NCBI RefSeq assembly: GCF_028204095.1
Contig: NZ_JAQLOH010000007.1
Coordinates: forward strand, 1 to 43,565
Direction of reading: 5' to 3'
DNA length: 43,565 nt
Origin: Candidatus Anaplasma sp. TIGMIC
Lineage (GTDB): Bacteria > Pseudomonadota > Alphaproteobacteria > Rickettsiales > Anaplasmataceae
A program made the position numbers and the translations under genes. Under the pieces are notes generated by a model. It made no database searches and was not told the DNA's origin. It saw only the letters and a program-made list of their open reading frames with translations. Within the stretch, counting starts at the first letter, position 1; the number at the start of each line of letters is the position of its first letter. Of the stretch, positions 19,106-28,017 are shown in pieces.

Positions 19106-20178
19106 CGATGAGCAAAGTCATAACACGCGCTTTACGTCGGATTTAGGCCCCACCACACACATCCAGCCCCTATTACCGGAACAGCAGCCCTTTTAAATAG
19201 GTTGATGTGGTGGAACGCCGGTTACACGGTACAGGCCCGAGCGTGATCTGTGTAGTTATGGTCTGGGTTAAACACCTTCAAGGTAACAATGCCCTGAAAC
19301 CATAAGCTAAACCATAATAGCCAGGCGCTTCTCCATATAGGCCCCTTTAATACACCCTGCAGCCCATATGTAGCGCATAAACCATAACCAGGGTGCGGTG
19401 GAATTCAGAGCGCCAAAACCGGATCCCATTTCACTGTACACAAAAGGTGAGTGCTTATACGCCTGGAGCCTAGTAACAAAGCACGTTTATAGCAGATATC
19501 TACATGGTCAGGAGCTCCGGTAACGCATTTCCGCACAAGCAGGTGTCTCTCTATAAAAATCGTGACCAGCGATGTGGCAGAATTCAAAACGCCAAAACTT
19601 GATCCAATTTCACTGCACACAGAAGGTGATCACTTATGCACCCGAAACCCAAAACAAAGCACATATACAGCATTTACATAGTCATGTGTTCCTGTAACGC
19701 ACTCCGACACAAGCAGGTGTTTCGATAAAAACCATAACCAGTGTTATGCAGCAGCATCCTAACGGGCTACACTGGAGCCTTTTCCACTGCACACACAAAA
19801 TAATACTGTGTTTTTTGTTTATGCACGCAAACCTTGAAATGAAGCTTGCGCATGGTAGATATTCACATATCTGTGGACGTTGAGCTAAACCATATCTAGT
19901 GGCGCGATAGAATGCCAAACAACAGAACCGTATTAAAGTAGTTACTACCTGCAAGAGCTACAATACGGTTGAGACCTAAAATAGTTATAATAAACACCAC
20001 ACAAGGCATGAGCCCCCTGGGTATCCTAAAACACCCTTCTGTGTCGATAGGCATATGCTCGATTCAGCATAAAAACACATTCAAACACAAGATACCACAG
20101 TACAAGTCACCTGCTCACACAGTAATTACCACATTGTACCAAGCACTGGCCTATGGACACATAACACGCGCATCTGCC
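19106..20178. other. 1.07-kb intergenic region dominated by degenerate repeats
   Basis: Lies between convergent tgt and pstB. The centre holds the direct-repeat cluster described separately. The minus-strand frames within it (19405-19620, 19682-19954) follow the repeats and resemble no protein I know. The left part holds an imperfect stem, CCACCACACACATC against GATGTGGTGG, around 19149-19217. Nothing is evident after 19960. Confidence 0.5.
19379..19935. repeat. Cluster of degenerate direct repeats, period about 172-179 bp
   Basis: Copy 1 (about 19381-19558) and copy 2 (about 19559-19730) align along most of their length: GAATTC at 19401 and 19580 is followed in both by CGCCAAAAC, a GATCC block, TTTCACTG and the CACAAGCAGGTGT block near the end. 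Copy 3 (about 19731-19890) is more diverged but keeps ACCATAACCAG, CCACTGCACACA and TTATGCAC in order. A fourth partial copy starts near 19890. Divergence increases to the right. No gene or transposase is associated. Confidence 0.75.
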
Positions 20179-20937
20179 CTAATTATGCTCTTCAAGGTAC
20201 CCTTTAACATCAGCAGATTTCGGGCTTTGGAACACCTCTTGAGTCGAACCATGCTCAACAATCCTACCACCAGAAAAGAACACAACTTTGTCGGCAATCT
20301 TCTGCACCTGCTTAATCGAGTGCGTAACCACTACTATCGTAAAGTTCTTCTTCAGGTCCCTTATAAGATTTTCCACTACCCCTGTCGCAACAGGATCCAG
20401 CGCTGAACACGGTTCATCCATCAGCAGCATAGTAGGCCTCACAGCGATAGCCCGTGCTATGCACAATCTCTGTTGCTGCCCTCCAGAAAGCTTACAAGCG
20501 TTATCGCGTAGCCTGTCACCCAGCTCTTCCCACAGTCCCACACTTCTAAGACTTTCTTCAACCACGATGTCAAGCTTCCTTTTACCTCTTGCTATCCCAT
20601 GCAGTTTGGGACCATAAGCTATGTTTTCATATATTGACTTTGGAAACGGATTTGGCTTTTGAAATACCATTCCAACCTTGGCCCTCAGTAATACTACGTT
20701 GGTACTTTCCGAAAAAACGTCCATACCGTCAACAACGATACGACCCTCAACCTTACAGTTTGGGACAAAGTCATTCATACGATTAAAACACCTTAGAAAC
20801 GTGGATTTTCCACATCCGGAAGGGCCTATAAGCGCCGTGACTTCCCGCTTGCATACATTCAGATCCACATCAAACAAAATCTGCTTATCGTCGTACCACA
20901 GATTAAGTTTCTCCACCATGGCATGCATATCAGACAT
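20179..20937 (-). CDS. pstB: Phosphate ABC transporter ATP-binding protein
   Basis: The 252-residue ATPase powers the PstSCAB phosphate importer at the inner face of the plasma membrane. Walker A GPSGCGKST is at 38-46, the Q-loop at Gln93 in VFQKPNPFPKSIYENIAYG (characteristic of PstB), the signature LSGGQQQR at 150-157, Walker B LLMDE at 171-175, and the switch His in VVVTHS. FNRMND after Walker A is also PstB-like. pstS, pstC, pstA and phoU are not in the window, so the gene is isolated here and presumably works with partners encoded elsewhere. Confidence 0.93.
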   Translation of the reverse strand: MSDMHAMVEKLNLWYDDKQILFDVDLNVCKREVTALIGPSGCGKSTFLRCFNRMNDFVPNCKVEGRIVVDGMDVFSESTNVVLLRAKVGMVFQKPNPFPKSIYENIAYGPKLHGIARGKRKLDIVVEESLRSVGLWEELGDRLRDNACKLSGGQQQRLCIARAIAVRPTMLLMDEPCSALDPVATGVVENLIRDLKKNFTIVVVTHSIKQVQKIADKVVFFSGGRIVEHGSTQEVFQSPKSADVKGYLEEHN

Positions 20938-21746
20938 ATAAACACCGTATTTTCAGCAGCTTGGCAAAAACCCCGGTCCGTACCGCAGCACATACCGTAT
21001 CTACCATACCACACCCCAGAACTTCTCTGCACTGCCCCACGTTAAGTAATCTCACTATCCCCTCTTCCACCAATAGCCACATAACTTTTACTCTGACTAC
21101 GCCACGTCCATAATTGAACAGCCATACAGGCTTCTATTATATCTACACAAAACTCATATTCGCACTAATAGGCCATAGTAATATTTTACATTCGCCAAAC
21201 GAAATAACAAAATCTTCTATAGCGATAGCGACCTCACGGTAACAAAGTCATCCACCCTGATCCTTCCAGGATAACCTACAGTAACGGTCATAAACAGCGG
21301 TCTGAACCCGAACTACAAAGCCATGCTGCCAAGTTCGTTGTTGTACCACGTGCGAATCTACCACGGTGCACCAAGAAATACAAACAAACCTTGAGGAACA
21401 CCTGACGACTCTTTGGAACACTCTACGTTACTGCAACTAATAAACTAACCACATATCCCGAATCATCACATATACCTAAGTTTCCCATGTGTACCACATA
21501 TTTCTGACAACAACATATCAATGACAACCCTGTCGGCATGACATCCGTGGCAAAACATTGAATCAGGCGAACTATCCTGCACGCAGCATAATACCATTGC
21601 ACAATGGCAAGGTTCATACAAAAAGGTACATCTAAAGGCAATTTAAGGAAAGGAAACTTACACTACACACATTACCATGATGCACAGCTACACTTGGATG
21701 ACACAAAAACTCTGCGGTAAGCACCCTATGCTCTAATCCAAAACCG
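20938..21746. other. 0.8-kb intergenic region without recognisable gene
   Basis: No protein-like frame, tRNA or repeat stands out. It should contain the pstB promoter near 20940-21010, but no convincing hexamers were found. Confidence 0.5.
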
Positions 21747-22241
21747 CTACAGCTCCCGATCTATAGACCAATATTTACCACGAAAATATAACAGTGGGTC
21801 ATCATCTTCAAGTGTTGCACAGTCGAGCACAAGGCCCACAACGATTTCATGGTCGCCTCCATCATACATCCTGTACTGAGAACAGTGAAAATAGGCAATT
21901 GCTCCACAAATAACGGGAAGCTCGGATAGTTTCACAAAATCGTGCTTATCCCAGTGATCCTCACTTCTACATGCAAAATCGTCAGACACGTTCTTCTGCC
22001 TGTCACTTAGCACATTAACAACAAACTCCGCACACTGGCTGAAAGCACTAAATCTTGAAGCAGACTTTTGCAGTGAAAACAAAATCAGCGGTGGATCCAA
22101 GGACACCGAATTAAAGGAATTTACAGTGAGACCATACTTCTTACCGGCGCTGTCAACAGCCGTGACTACTGTCACACCTGTAGCGAACCTGCCCATACAA
22201 GACTTGAAGCGCCCCGCCGATACATTTCTTCCTATCTGCAT
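21747..22241 (-). CDS. Flavin reductase-like domain protein
   Basis: A 164-residue protein of the FMN-binding flavin reductase family (HpaC-like). RFKSCMGRFATGVTVVTAVD at about 11-30 and GLTVNSFNSVSLDPPLILFSLQK at about 37-59 are the typical flavin-binding strands, and the C-terminal DHEIVVGLVLDC matches the dimer core. Members use NAD(P)H to reduce FMN or FAD for a partner oxygenase, or act as free flavin reductases. It starts 27 bases after ubiA on the same strand, so the two are likely co-transcribed, which could hint at a quinone-related role, but its partner is unknown. Confidence 0.85.
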   Translation of the reverse strand: MQIGRNVSAGRFKSCMGRFATGVTVVTAVDSAGKKYGLTVNSFNSVSLDPPLILFSLQKSASRFSAFSQCAEFVVNVLSDRQKNVSDDFACRSEDHWDKHDFVKLSELPVICGAIAYFHCSQYRMYDGGDHEIVVGLVLDCATLEDDDPLLYFRGKYWSIDREL

Positions 22242-22268
22242 CTGAAAAGCACGAAAGGCACCTGTGAA

Positions 22269-23165
22269 CTATATAACGCGACCCAAACACACACCCAAGA
22301 ACAGCAATGCCCCCACGTATATATTGGTCTTGAACATATACATGCATCTAGCAGGATTGTCAAAATCTGTCTTCTTGCACTGGTAATAAAACACCCCAGC
22401 ATTCGCAATTACAAATGCGTGGTATATCCAGCTCAATGAAGAAACTACACCAGCGCAAATCCACATTGTCACGGTAAGTAAATACAGACGCCGAACGTAC
22501 AGACTAGCATTATTTCCAAATGTTATGGCAGTGCTACCTAGCCCCAGTAGGGCGTCATCCTCTTTGTCTTGGTGTGCATATATTGTGTCAAATGCTGTGG
22601 TCCAAAACACACAACCTATGTACATCAATACAGCACCCGGTACAATGCGGTTCGCAGCCATGGCAGACCCTATTAGTACGCCTAAATTCCACACTATACC
22701 CAATACAAACTGGGGATATGAGAAAAACCTCTTCATTAGCGGATAAACAATAACACCCAGTGCACAAATCAAGCTGAGATAGAACGACAACTTGTTCGTG
22801 AACAATAATATTAAACCTGCAATACAAACCAACGGTACAAGCGCACACAGTGCGTTATACACTGTTAGTTTTCCACGCGCTATGGGCCGGTTTTTAGTCC
22901 TCTCAACATGAATGTCTATATTCCTATCGAATATGTCATTGATGATACATCCAGCTGTTCTGAGGACCAACGCACCGATAGCACTGAGTACAAACAACCC
23001 CAGCACCTTGTACAGGCTATCCGACGCAAGCACTATGCTGGCACATGTAGGAAAGGTCGCAAGCAAAGATATCTCAGCACTTGGAAGTCTCATCAATTGA
23101 GCATATGGTACAAACCAACCTAGCGCTTTCTTTATTATATTCACGGCGAACCTCTTGCTTAGCAT
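22269..23165 (-). CDS. ubiA: 4-hydroxybenzoate polyprenyltransferase
   Basis: UbiA attaches a polyprenyl chain to 4-hydroxybenzoate in ubiquinone synthesis, within the membrane. The two aspartate-rich motifs are present: NDIFDRNID in a cytoplasmic loop and YAHQDKEDD later, with NRPIARGKLT after the first. Most of the rest is hydrophobic, consistent with about eight or nine membrane helices. ATG 23165 gives 298 residues; a GTG at 23201 would add twelve residues that do not look conserved. The prenyl donor chain would be built from the product of the IspA-type enzyme encoded at 6850. Confidence 0.92.
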   Translation of the reverse strand: MLSKRFAVNIIKKALGWFVPYAQLMRLPSAEISLLATFPTCASIVLASDSLYKVLGLFVLSAIGALVLRTAGCIINDIFDRNIDIHVERTKNRPIARGKLTVYNALCALVPLVCIAGLILLFTNKLSFYLSLICALGVIVYPLMKRFFSYPQFVLGIVWNLGVLIGSAMAANRIVPGAVLMYIGCVFWTTAFDTIYAHQDKEDDALLGLGSTAITFGNNASLYVRRLYLLTVTMWICAGVVSSLSWIYHAFVIANAGVFYYQCKKTDFDNPARCMYMFKTNIYVGALLFLGVCLGRVI

Positions 23166-23662
23166 ACCTACACTACTAACATTAAGACGACTAAAGTACA
23201 CGCCCGGCCCAGCCGTAATTGCTGTGCCGTAATGCCATGAGCCTCACTTTCAAATCCCTCTTCATAACACAACGTCTACCCCGTAAGAACGACATGTATC
23301 TTACCGACAGGGGCCTAACATTGTATTCCTAAAACATTATAAAGGGAAACTGTACAATGTTGAGTGTACATTAAGGGCTAACTATACACCAGTATAGAGA
23401 CAATGTATCATGCGGCAATGCGCCCCCAATGGCTATTAACAACAAATTATATTTTGCCAATGCACTGCATAAAACGCCTTCACGGTGTAGGTTGAGATAA
23501 CGCGTGCTGACCAGTGCCACATAAAAGCACTCAAGTGCGCGCCCTGGTACTTTAGCGCTATGGTGTCGCCATGAGTAATATCATGGGGGTGATTGCGCTT
23601 GACAACATTACGTACTGGCTGTAGGCTGAGTACACGTTAGCGCTGATAAATGGCTAGGTACA
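23166..23662. other. Divergent intergenic region between ubiA and rpmH
   Basis: About 0.5 kb with no gene. It must carry promoters for both directions; only that of rpmH (23599-23627) is visible. Confidence 0.5.
23599..23627 (+). promoter_or_regulatory. Candidate promoter of rpmH-rnpA
   Basis: A perfect TTGACA at 23599-23604, 17 bases, then TAGGCT at 23622-23627, 35 bases before the rpmH ATG. The geometry matches the purA promoter. Confidence 0.5.
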
Positions 23663-23797
23663 ATGAAGAGAACTTTTCAACCAAGTAGGATCGTAAGGAA
23701 GCGCAGACACGGTTTTCGTGCTAGAATGTCCACAAAGTGGGGCAGGAAGATACTTAACAGACGCCGCGCTCAAGGTCGGGGTGTTTTGTGCGCCTGA
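23663..23797 (+). CDS. rpmH: 50S ribosomal protein L34
   Basis: A 44-residue, very basic protein: [20 protein letters not shown] is followed by [20 protein letters not shown], the full L34 pattern with a slightly longer end (VLCA). It binds 23S rRNA in the large subunit. Its last ten bases overlap the start of rnpA, the usual rpmH-rnpA pairing. Confidence 0.97.
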   Translation: MKRTFQPSRIVRKRRHGFRARMSTKWGRKILNRRRAQGRGVLCA

Positions 23798-24147
23798 AAG
23801 GGCTAGTGACTCTTAAGAAGAGACAGGAGTTTGCACGTGCTAGGTTGTCTGGTAGCGCCGCGAGTAGCGGTGGTTTGCTACTACAAGCGGTTGGTTATTC
23901 GCATTCCTCGTTAGACGATGGATTGATTAGAGTGGGGTTCACTGTAAGCAGGAAGTCTGGCAATGCTGTGGTGCGTAACAAGATAAAGCGTAAACTTCGT
24001 GTTGCTGCCGAGGGCGTGTTGCCTCAGAGTGCGGACAGGGGGTTCTGTTACGTGCTGGTAAGTAGCCGCCGGTTATCTGATGTTAAGCTTGACAGAGTGC
24101 AGCGCAGCCTTACGGTTTGTCTCAAAAAGTTAGGCTTGTATTTGTAG
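23788..24147 (+). CDS. rnpA: Ribonuclease P protein component
   Basis: The 119-residue protein subunit assists RNase P RNA in trimming the 5' end of tRNA precursors. It begins with a GTG inside rpm[15 protein letters not shown] at 6-19 is the N-terminal helix signature, and [26 protein letters not shown] contains the conserved basic RNR-type motif (here VRNKIKR). [10 protein letters not shown] follows. Length and position are typical. The RNA subunit gene is not in the window. Confidence 0.95.
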   Translation: MRLKGLVTLKKRQEFARARLSGSAASSGGLLLQAVGYSHSSLDDGLIRVGFTVSRKSGNAVVRNKIKRKLRVAAEGVLPQSADRGFCYVLVSSRRLSDVKLDRVQRSLTVCLKKLGLYL

Positions 24148-24176
24148 GTCACCTTTTCATTTAAGACGCGCGGGTT

Positions 24177-25505
24177 ATGTACTTCATAAAGCTGTTTTTT
24201 TCTGTTCCGGCTATCGCACTGTTGCTGTTTACCGGGTTTAGGTTATCGTTCGCTTCACGATGGCTTCAGGTGCGTAAGTTCAACTCCACATTTTCAAACT
24301 TGTGTAATGGCAACGGTGGCGGTTTTAATTCCATCACGGCGCTTTGCGCAATTGTTGGCGGTAACCTAGGGGTTGGAAACTTGTCTGGAACAGCTGTGGC
24401 TCTCAGGTCTGGGGGGCCCGGATTCATAGTGTGGATGATCGCAATCATAGCTTTAACTTCCATAATCAAGTACGTTACCTGCTATCTGAGCATAATGACG
24501 AAAGAAAACGTAAATGGCAGAGTCTACGGCGGCCCCGTGGTTTACCTACAGCGCGCGTTCAAGACAAAATGGGCCACATACGCAGTGGCCACTGTTACTG
24601 TTATATGCGCCGTCACGGTGGGGAATTTGGTTCAGGTAAATTCTTTATCCATATCAATGCACCTCATAGGCCAGCCACCTATAATGGCTGGGATAATTAT
24701 GGTTATCATTCTGGCTTTTATAAGCACAATGAATTCAGACTATCTTGGTAAAGGCATCTCCAAGATAGTGCCGGCAATGACCGTATTTTACATTACATTG
24801 GCCACAGTAACTCTAAGTAAATTTGGACATAACATAGTACCATCGCTAAAGTTGATACTACACAGCTCTCTAAGTGTAGAAAGCTTCCGTCACGGGGCTT
24901 TTCTTGCTTTCGTCGCAGAGACTTTATCTATGATTCAGGTCGGAGCATTGCGCGGAATTTTTGCAACAGATATAGGTTTGGGCTTGGAGGGCACAGTTCA
25001 TTCAATGGTAAAAAGCAATGGCCCTGCCGATCGCGATTTTGCCGTAGAACAGAGTTTAATATCATTAATATCACCGTACATAGTGGCCATGGTAACGTTT
25101 ATAACGACTATGGTGCTGTTAACGACAAACGTGTGGACTGACCTCGGCCTTGAGAGCACTAATATGTGCTTTACCGCATTCACAAGGGCTCTTGGCAGTG
25201 GGCTGACGGAGTACGCGCTGATCCTGCTGGTATTTTGCTTTTCGCTCACAACAATATTAACATGGTTCCTGTGCTCAAGAGAAGTGATAGCATACGTGTC
25301 AAACGGCAACAATTTCTTGGACAAATGCTGGGCATCTCTCTTCGTGACAATGATTCCACTAGGGGCTCTTGGAACAGTTAAGTTTCTCTGGGATCTAGCT
25401 GATATCTCTACCTCAATTTCCATAATAATAAACACCCTGGGCATTCTCATAATGCTAAACAAATACCGAGACGCTATGTTTACCAACATAGGTAGAAGAA
25501 AATAG
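24177..25505 (+). CDS. AGCS-family alanine/glycine:cation symporter
   Basis: A 442-residue inner-membrane carrier. FNSITALCAIVGGNLGVGNLSGTAVALRSGGPGFIVWM matches the best conserved block of sodium:alanine symporters (split here across residues about 51-88), followed by YGGPVVYLQRAF. About ten or eleven hydrophobic helices can be counted. Related carriers import alanine or glycine with Na+ or H+, useful to a parasite with limited amino acid synthesis; substrate and ion are inferred. It starts 29 bases after rnpA and could be read from the same promoter. It converges on comEC. Confidence 0.88.
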   Translation: MYFIKLFFSVPAIALLLFTGFRLSFASRWLQVRKFNSTFSNLCNGNGGGFNSITALCAIVGGNLGVGNLSGTAVALRSGGPGFIVWMIAIIALTSIIKYVTCYLSIMTKENVNGRVYGGPVVYLQRAFKTKWATYAVATVTVICAVTVGNLVQVNSLSISMHLIGQPPIMAGIIMVIILAFISTMNSDYLGKGISKIVPAMTVFYITLATVTLSKFGHNIVPSLKLILHSSLSVESFRHGAFLAFVAETLSMIQVGALRGIFATDIGLGLEGTVHSMVKSNGPADRDFAVEQSLISLISPYIVAMVTFITTMVLLTTNVWTDLGLESTNMCFTAFTRALGSGLTEYALILLVFCFSLTTILTWFLCSREVIAYVSNGNNFLDKCWASLFVTMIPLGALGTVKFLWDLADISTSISIIINTLGILIMLNKYRDAMFTNIGRRK

Positions 25506-25620
25506 CTCTTTATGTTCGTATAGCGGAAACCAAGGCACCGACTTGCTGTACCGCGGACATAATTGCACAGTGCTAAGAGGGCATACTATCAACTTTTAAA
25601 ACGGTCGGTAAAAGCTGTTA

Positions 25621-27732
25621 TTAATGCTGTAGCGTAGGCAAAACTGAGTCACGGGAGAAAGCTCCTGAACTTCCGCCTTTGTAGCGATCCATGACAACGG
25701 TAACGTTCGCATGCCACGGTCGTTTGGTTTTAGTAATAGCAAGTTTTATTGATGATTCTCCTAGCCACACATAGTGGGTTCCATTGTTTCGGATCGCCCG
25801 TTGATCGACGTACCAAGCACTGCTACATTCAGCAGAACGCCTGCTCTCACCGTAGAAAACAGCAGCCTCTACACTGTTGCAGTGCTTCAACAAAAAACCT
25901 TCTGTTTGGGCCAATAGTACGCGTCCGTCGTACACACAGCCCCCTTCCACACACACAAGCCTGGTAGCAGTAGCGTTCTGGTCGTACGTCAGCACCTCAT
26001 CCTGGGCGTTATCCCTAGCCCATCGCGCATATTTTAGACAACGCTTACTTTTCTCCCGCAAGGCAAAGTATAACTTTGAATCCCTTTCTTTAACTACCAC
26101 AGAACCATAATCAAAAATGATGTCTGGTGTTTGATGGACATTTTCACATAGTATAGCAATGAAAAAACAGCTTGTTGCAGCAACTATTCTGAACGCTCCG
26201 TGACATAAAAATACTACCAGCATTCCTGCTGTCATCGACAATAACGTTCCGTTTGTAATATTGAGAGACGTAACGGAAGCCCATTTTATTTGAGCCGTGT
26301 ATTTTGCGATTAACAGCAATGAATTCACTGCATGCTCGAGGAAATATCCTATACCTGCATCGAAAATCGTGTTACCAAGGCAGAGATAAATTACGCCTAG
26401 TGGAATTATAGCCAGCGTAGTAAGAGGAATTGCTATAACGTTCGCTATCACTCCTGCCATGGAAAAATAGTGGAAATGGTACACAACGTATGGAGCGGTT
26501 GACACGCTTGCAACAAGTGAGCTAGTACCCGTAGCTACAAAGTATCTAAGCACGCTATTTGCTGTAACCATAGCACCAAACAACCTTGGTATAGAGACTA
26601 AGGATAGTACAGCAGCAAAAGACATTTGAAAGCTGGGCGAGAGAACCGCTTCAGGAGACTGAAAAAGTATAATACTGGCCGCAGCTGCCACAGAACGTTG
26701 ACCGTTGTGTTGTCGGTCGAGAATGATTCCTAAAAACGACATTGCCACCATTATAAATGCCCGACACGCAGAAATTGGCATCCCAGCAATAAGCAAGTAG
26801 AATAAGCCTGCTATTGCGGCTATAACCGCACACGGCTTTTTCATATTGCAATTTAAGCTTAGCACTTCCGAACATGCAAATACGCTTCTAGAAACAAGAA
26901 ACACTATCCCCGCAATAAACGACAAATGTAATCCAGAAATTGCAAACAAATGTGCTAGACCTGCTTTTCTCACATCGTTTAGAACTTCTTCTTTTATCCC
27001 CAGTTTTTTTCCTATAACCAATGCAGACAGTACCTCAGCGCTGTCCCTACTCAATCCAGAGCGCAGTCTTTCGTATATTTTGAGCCTGATCCTCTCAACG
27101 AACTGTAGGAATTTTACCCCATCCGCTCTTTGGTATAACTGCACTTTCGACGTAGCAAAACCCACAGCCCCTATTCCCTTGAAGTATGCAGCACGCGCGG
27201 AGTCATATCCATTTATGGACATAGATGCTCTGGGGGGATACACAAATCCGGAAAATTTTACCGTATCACCCACTTTGATCTCTGAATCAATTGCAGTCCT
27301 CACAGTCATTCTCATACAGGTTTTCGCACGCTTTTTTCCTTCCACATCACAAAGCAACAGTTGCGCATATTGCGGCCTGAAATCAATCTCACGTAGAGTA
27401 CCAACCTTGTCTTTTACGTATGTTTTCTGAGTTATGGCAAAGTCTTTAGGGTAAAGTATCCTGGTCTTCACGTATGCACATGTAAACCCAAAAATTATTA
27501 CCAGTAGTGGGCTCAAGTATAGATGCCTAGACACCATAAATGTTAGAACCAAACCACATACGACAAGACTTGCCATCAGTAGCGCGCTTGGCTCACTTTC
27601 CATAGAAAAGTACAAAATGATGCCTATGGCTTGAAATATCGGTATCCAAAGTACGAAATTTCCTATTTGCACGGACAGTTTTTGCTTCACGAGAACGGCG
27701 AGTACTATTACCTGCAACCAGTACTCACGCAT
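25621..27732 (-). CDS. comEC: ComEC/Rec2-family membrane protein
   Basis: ComEC forms the inner-membrane channel for single-stranded DNA during natural transformation. The 703-residue frame is unbroken. It has an N-terminal helix pair, an OB-like soluble part (about 100-200) with VKVGDTVKF-type strands and PPRASMSINGYDSARAAYFKG, then the competence domain beginning GLAHLFAISGLHLSFIAGIVF at 258-278, and many membrane helices to about 540. The C-terminal 160 residues are soluble but I see no HxHxDH metallo-beta-lactamase motif. Whether it still moves DNA in an intracellular bacterium is open. Confidence 0.88.
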   Translation of the reverse strand: MREYWLQVIVLAVLVKQKLSVQIGNFVLWIPIFQAIGIILYFSMESEPSALLMASLVVCGLVLTFMVSRHLYLSPLLVIIFGFTCAYVKTRILYPKDFAITQKTYVKDKVGTLREIDFRPQYAQLLLCDVEGKKRAKTCMRMTVRTAIDSEIKVGDTVKFSGFVYPPRASMSINGYDSARAAYFKGIGAVGFATSKVQLYQRADGVKFLQFVERIRLKIYERLRSGLSRDSAEVLSALVIGKKLGIKEEVLNDVRKAGLAHLFAISGLHLSFIAGIVFLVSRSVFACSEVLSLNCNMKKPCAVIAAIAGLFYLLIAGMPISACRAFIMVAMSFLGIILDRQHNGQRSVAAAASIILFQSPEAVLSPSFQMSFAAVLSLVSIPRLFGAMVTANSVLRYFVATGTSSLVASVSTAPYVVYHFHYFSMAGVIANVIAIPLTTLAIIPLGVIYLCLGNTIFDAGIGYFLEHAVNSLLLIAKYTAQIKWASVTSLNITNGTLLSMTAGMLVVFLCHGAFRIVAATSCFFIAILCENVHQTPDIIFDYGSVVVKERDSKLYFALREKSKRCLKYARWARDNAQDEVLTYDQNATATRLVCVEGGCVYDGRVLLAQTEGFLLKHCNSVEAAVFYGESRRSAECSSAWYVDQRAIRNNGTHYVWLGESSIKLAITKTKRPWHANVTVVMDRYKGGSSGAFSRDSVLPTLQH

Positions 27733-27745
27733 TGCATCTCGTGTA

Positions 27746-27757
27746 ACTTAGCTAAGT
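27746..27757. promoter_or_regulatory. 12-bp perfect palindrome upstream of comEC
   Basis: ACTTAGCTAAGT is perfectly palindromic and lies 13 bases before the comEC ATG. It could be an operator or chance; the surrounding sequence is AT-rich. Confidence 0.3.
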
Positions 27758-28017
27758 AGTTAATTATTTAATATTTATCTCAAAATCAACCACTTTACGG
27801 ACCTATACCAAATAAAAACGCTATACGAGTTCCAACACACAAAATTAGCGCAGCACACAGCAATGGACACCGAACCTGCAATCAAACGAGGAAATACGCA
27901 CCAGGCACTTCTTGTCTTCCAGTAAATTAACAGTGCACCCTACCATTCGGGATATCCCAGCGTGTACGCGGTACAGGTCCGCATGTTTGAAATTAACTTA
28001 ATGATCTCTGGGTAGAA

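Noticed and set aside
19405-19954. Two small minus-strand genes between tgt and pstB
   Set aside because: The frames trace degenerate direct repeats, differ in frame between copies and match no known protein.
20236-20250. tRNA T-loop-like GAGTCGAACC
   Set aside because: It lies inside pstB and no cloverleaf can be drawn around it.
26846-27430. 194-residue plus-strand frame opposite comEC
   Set aside because: Antisense shadow of comEC with no family motifs.
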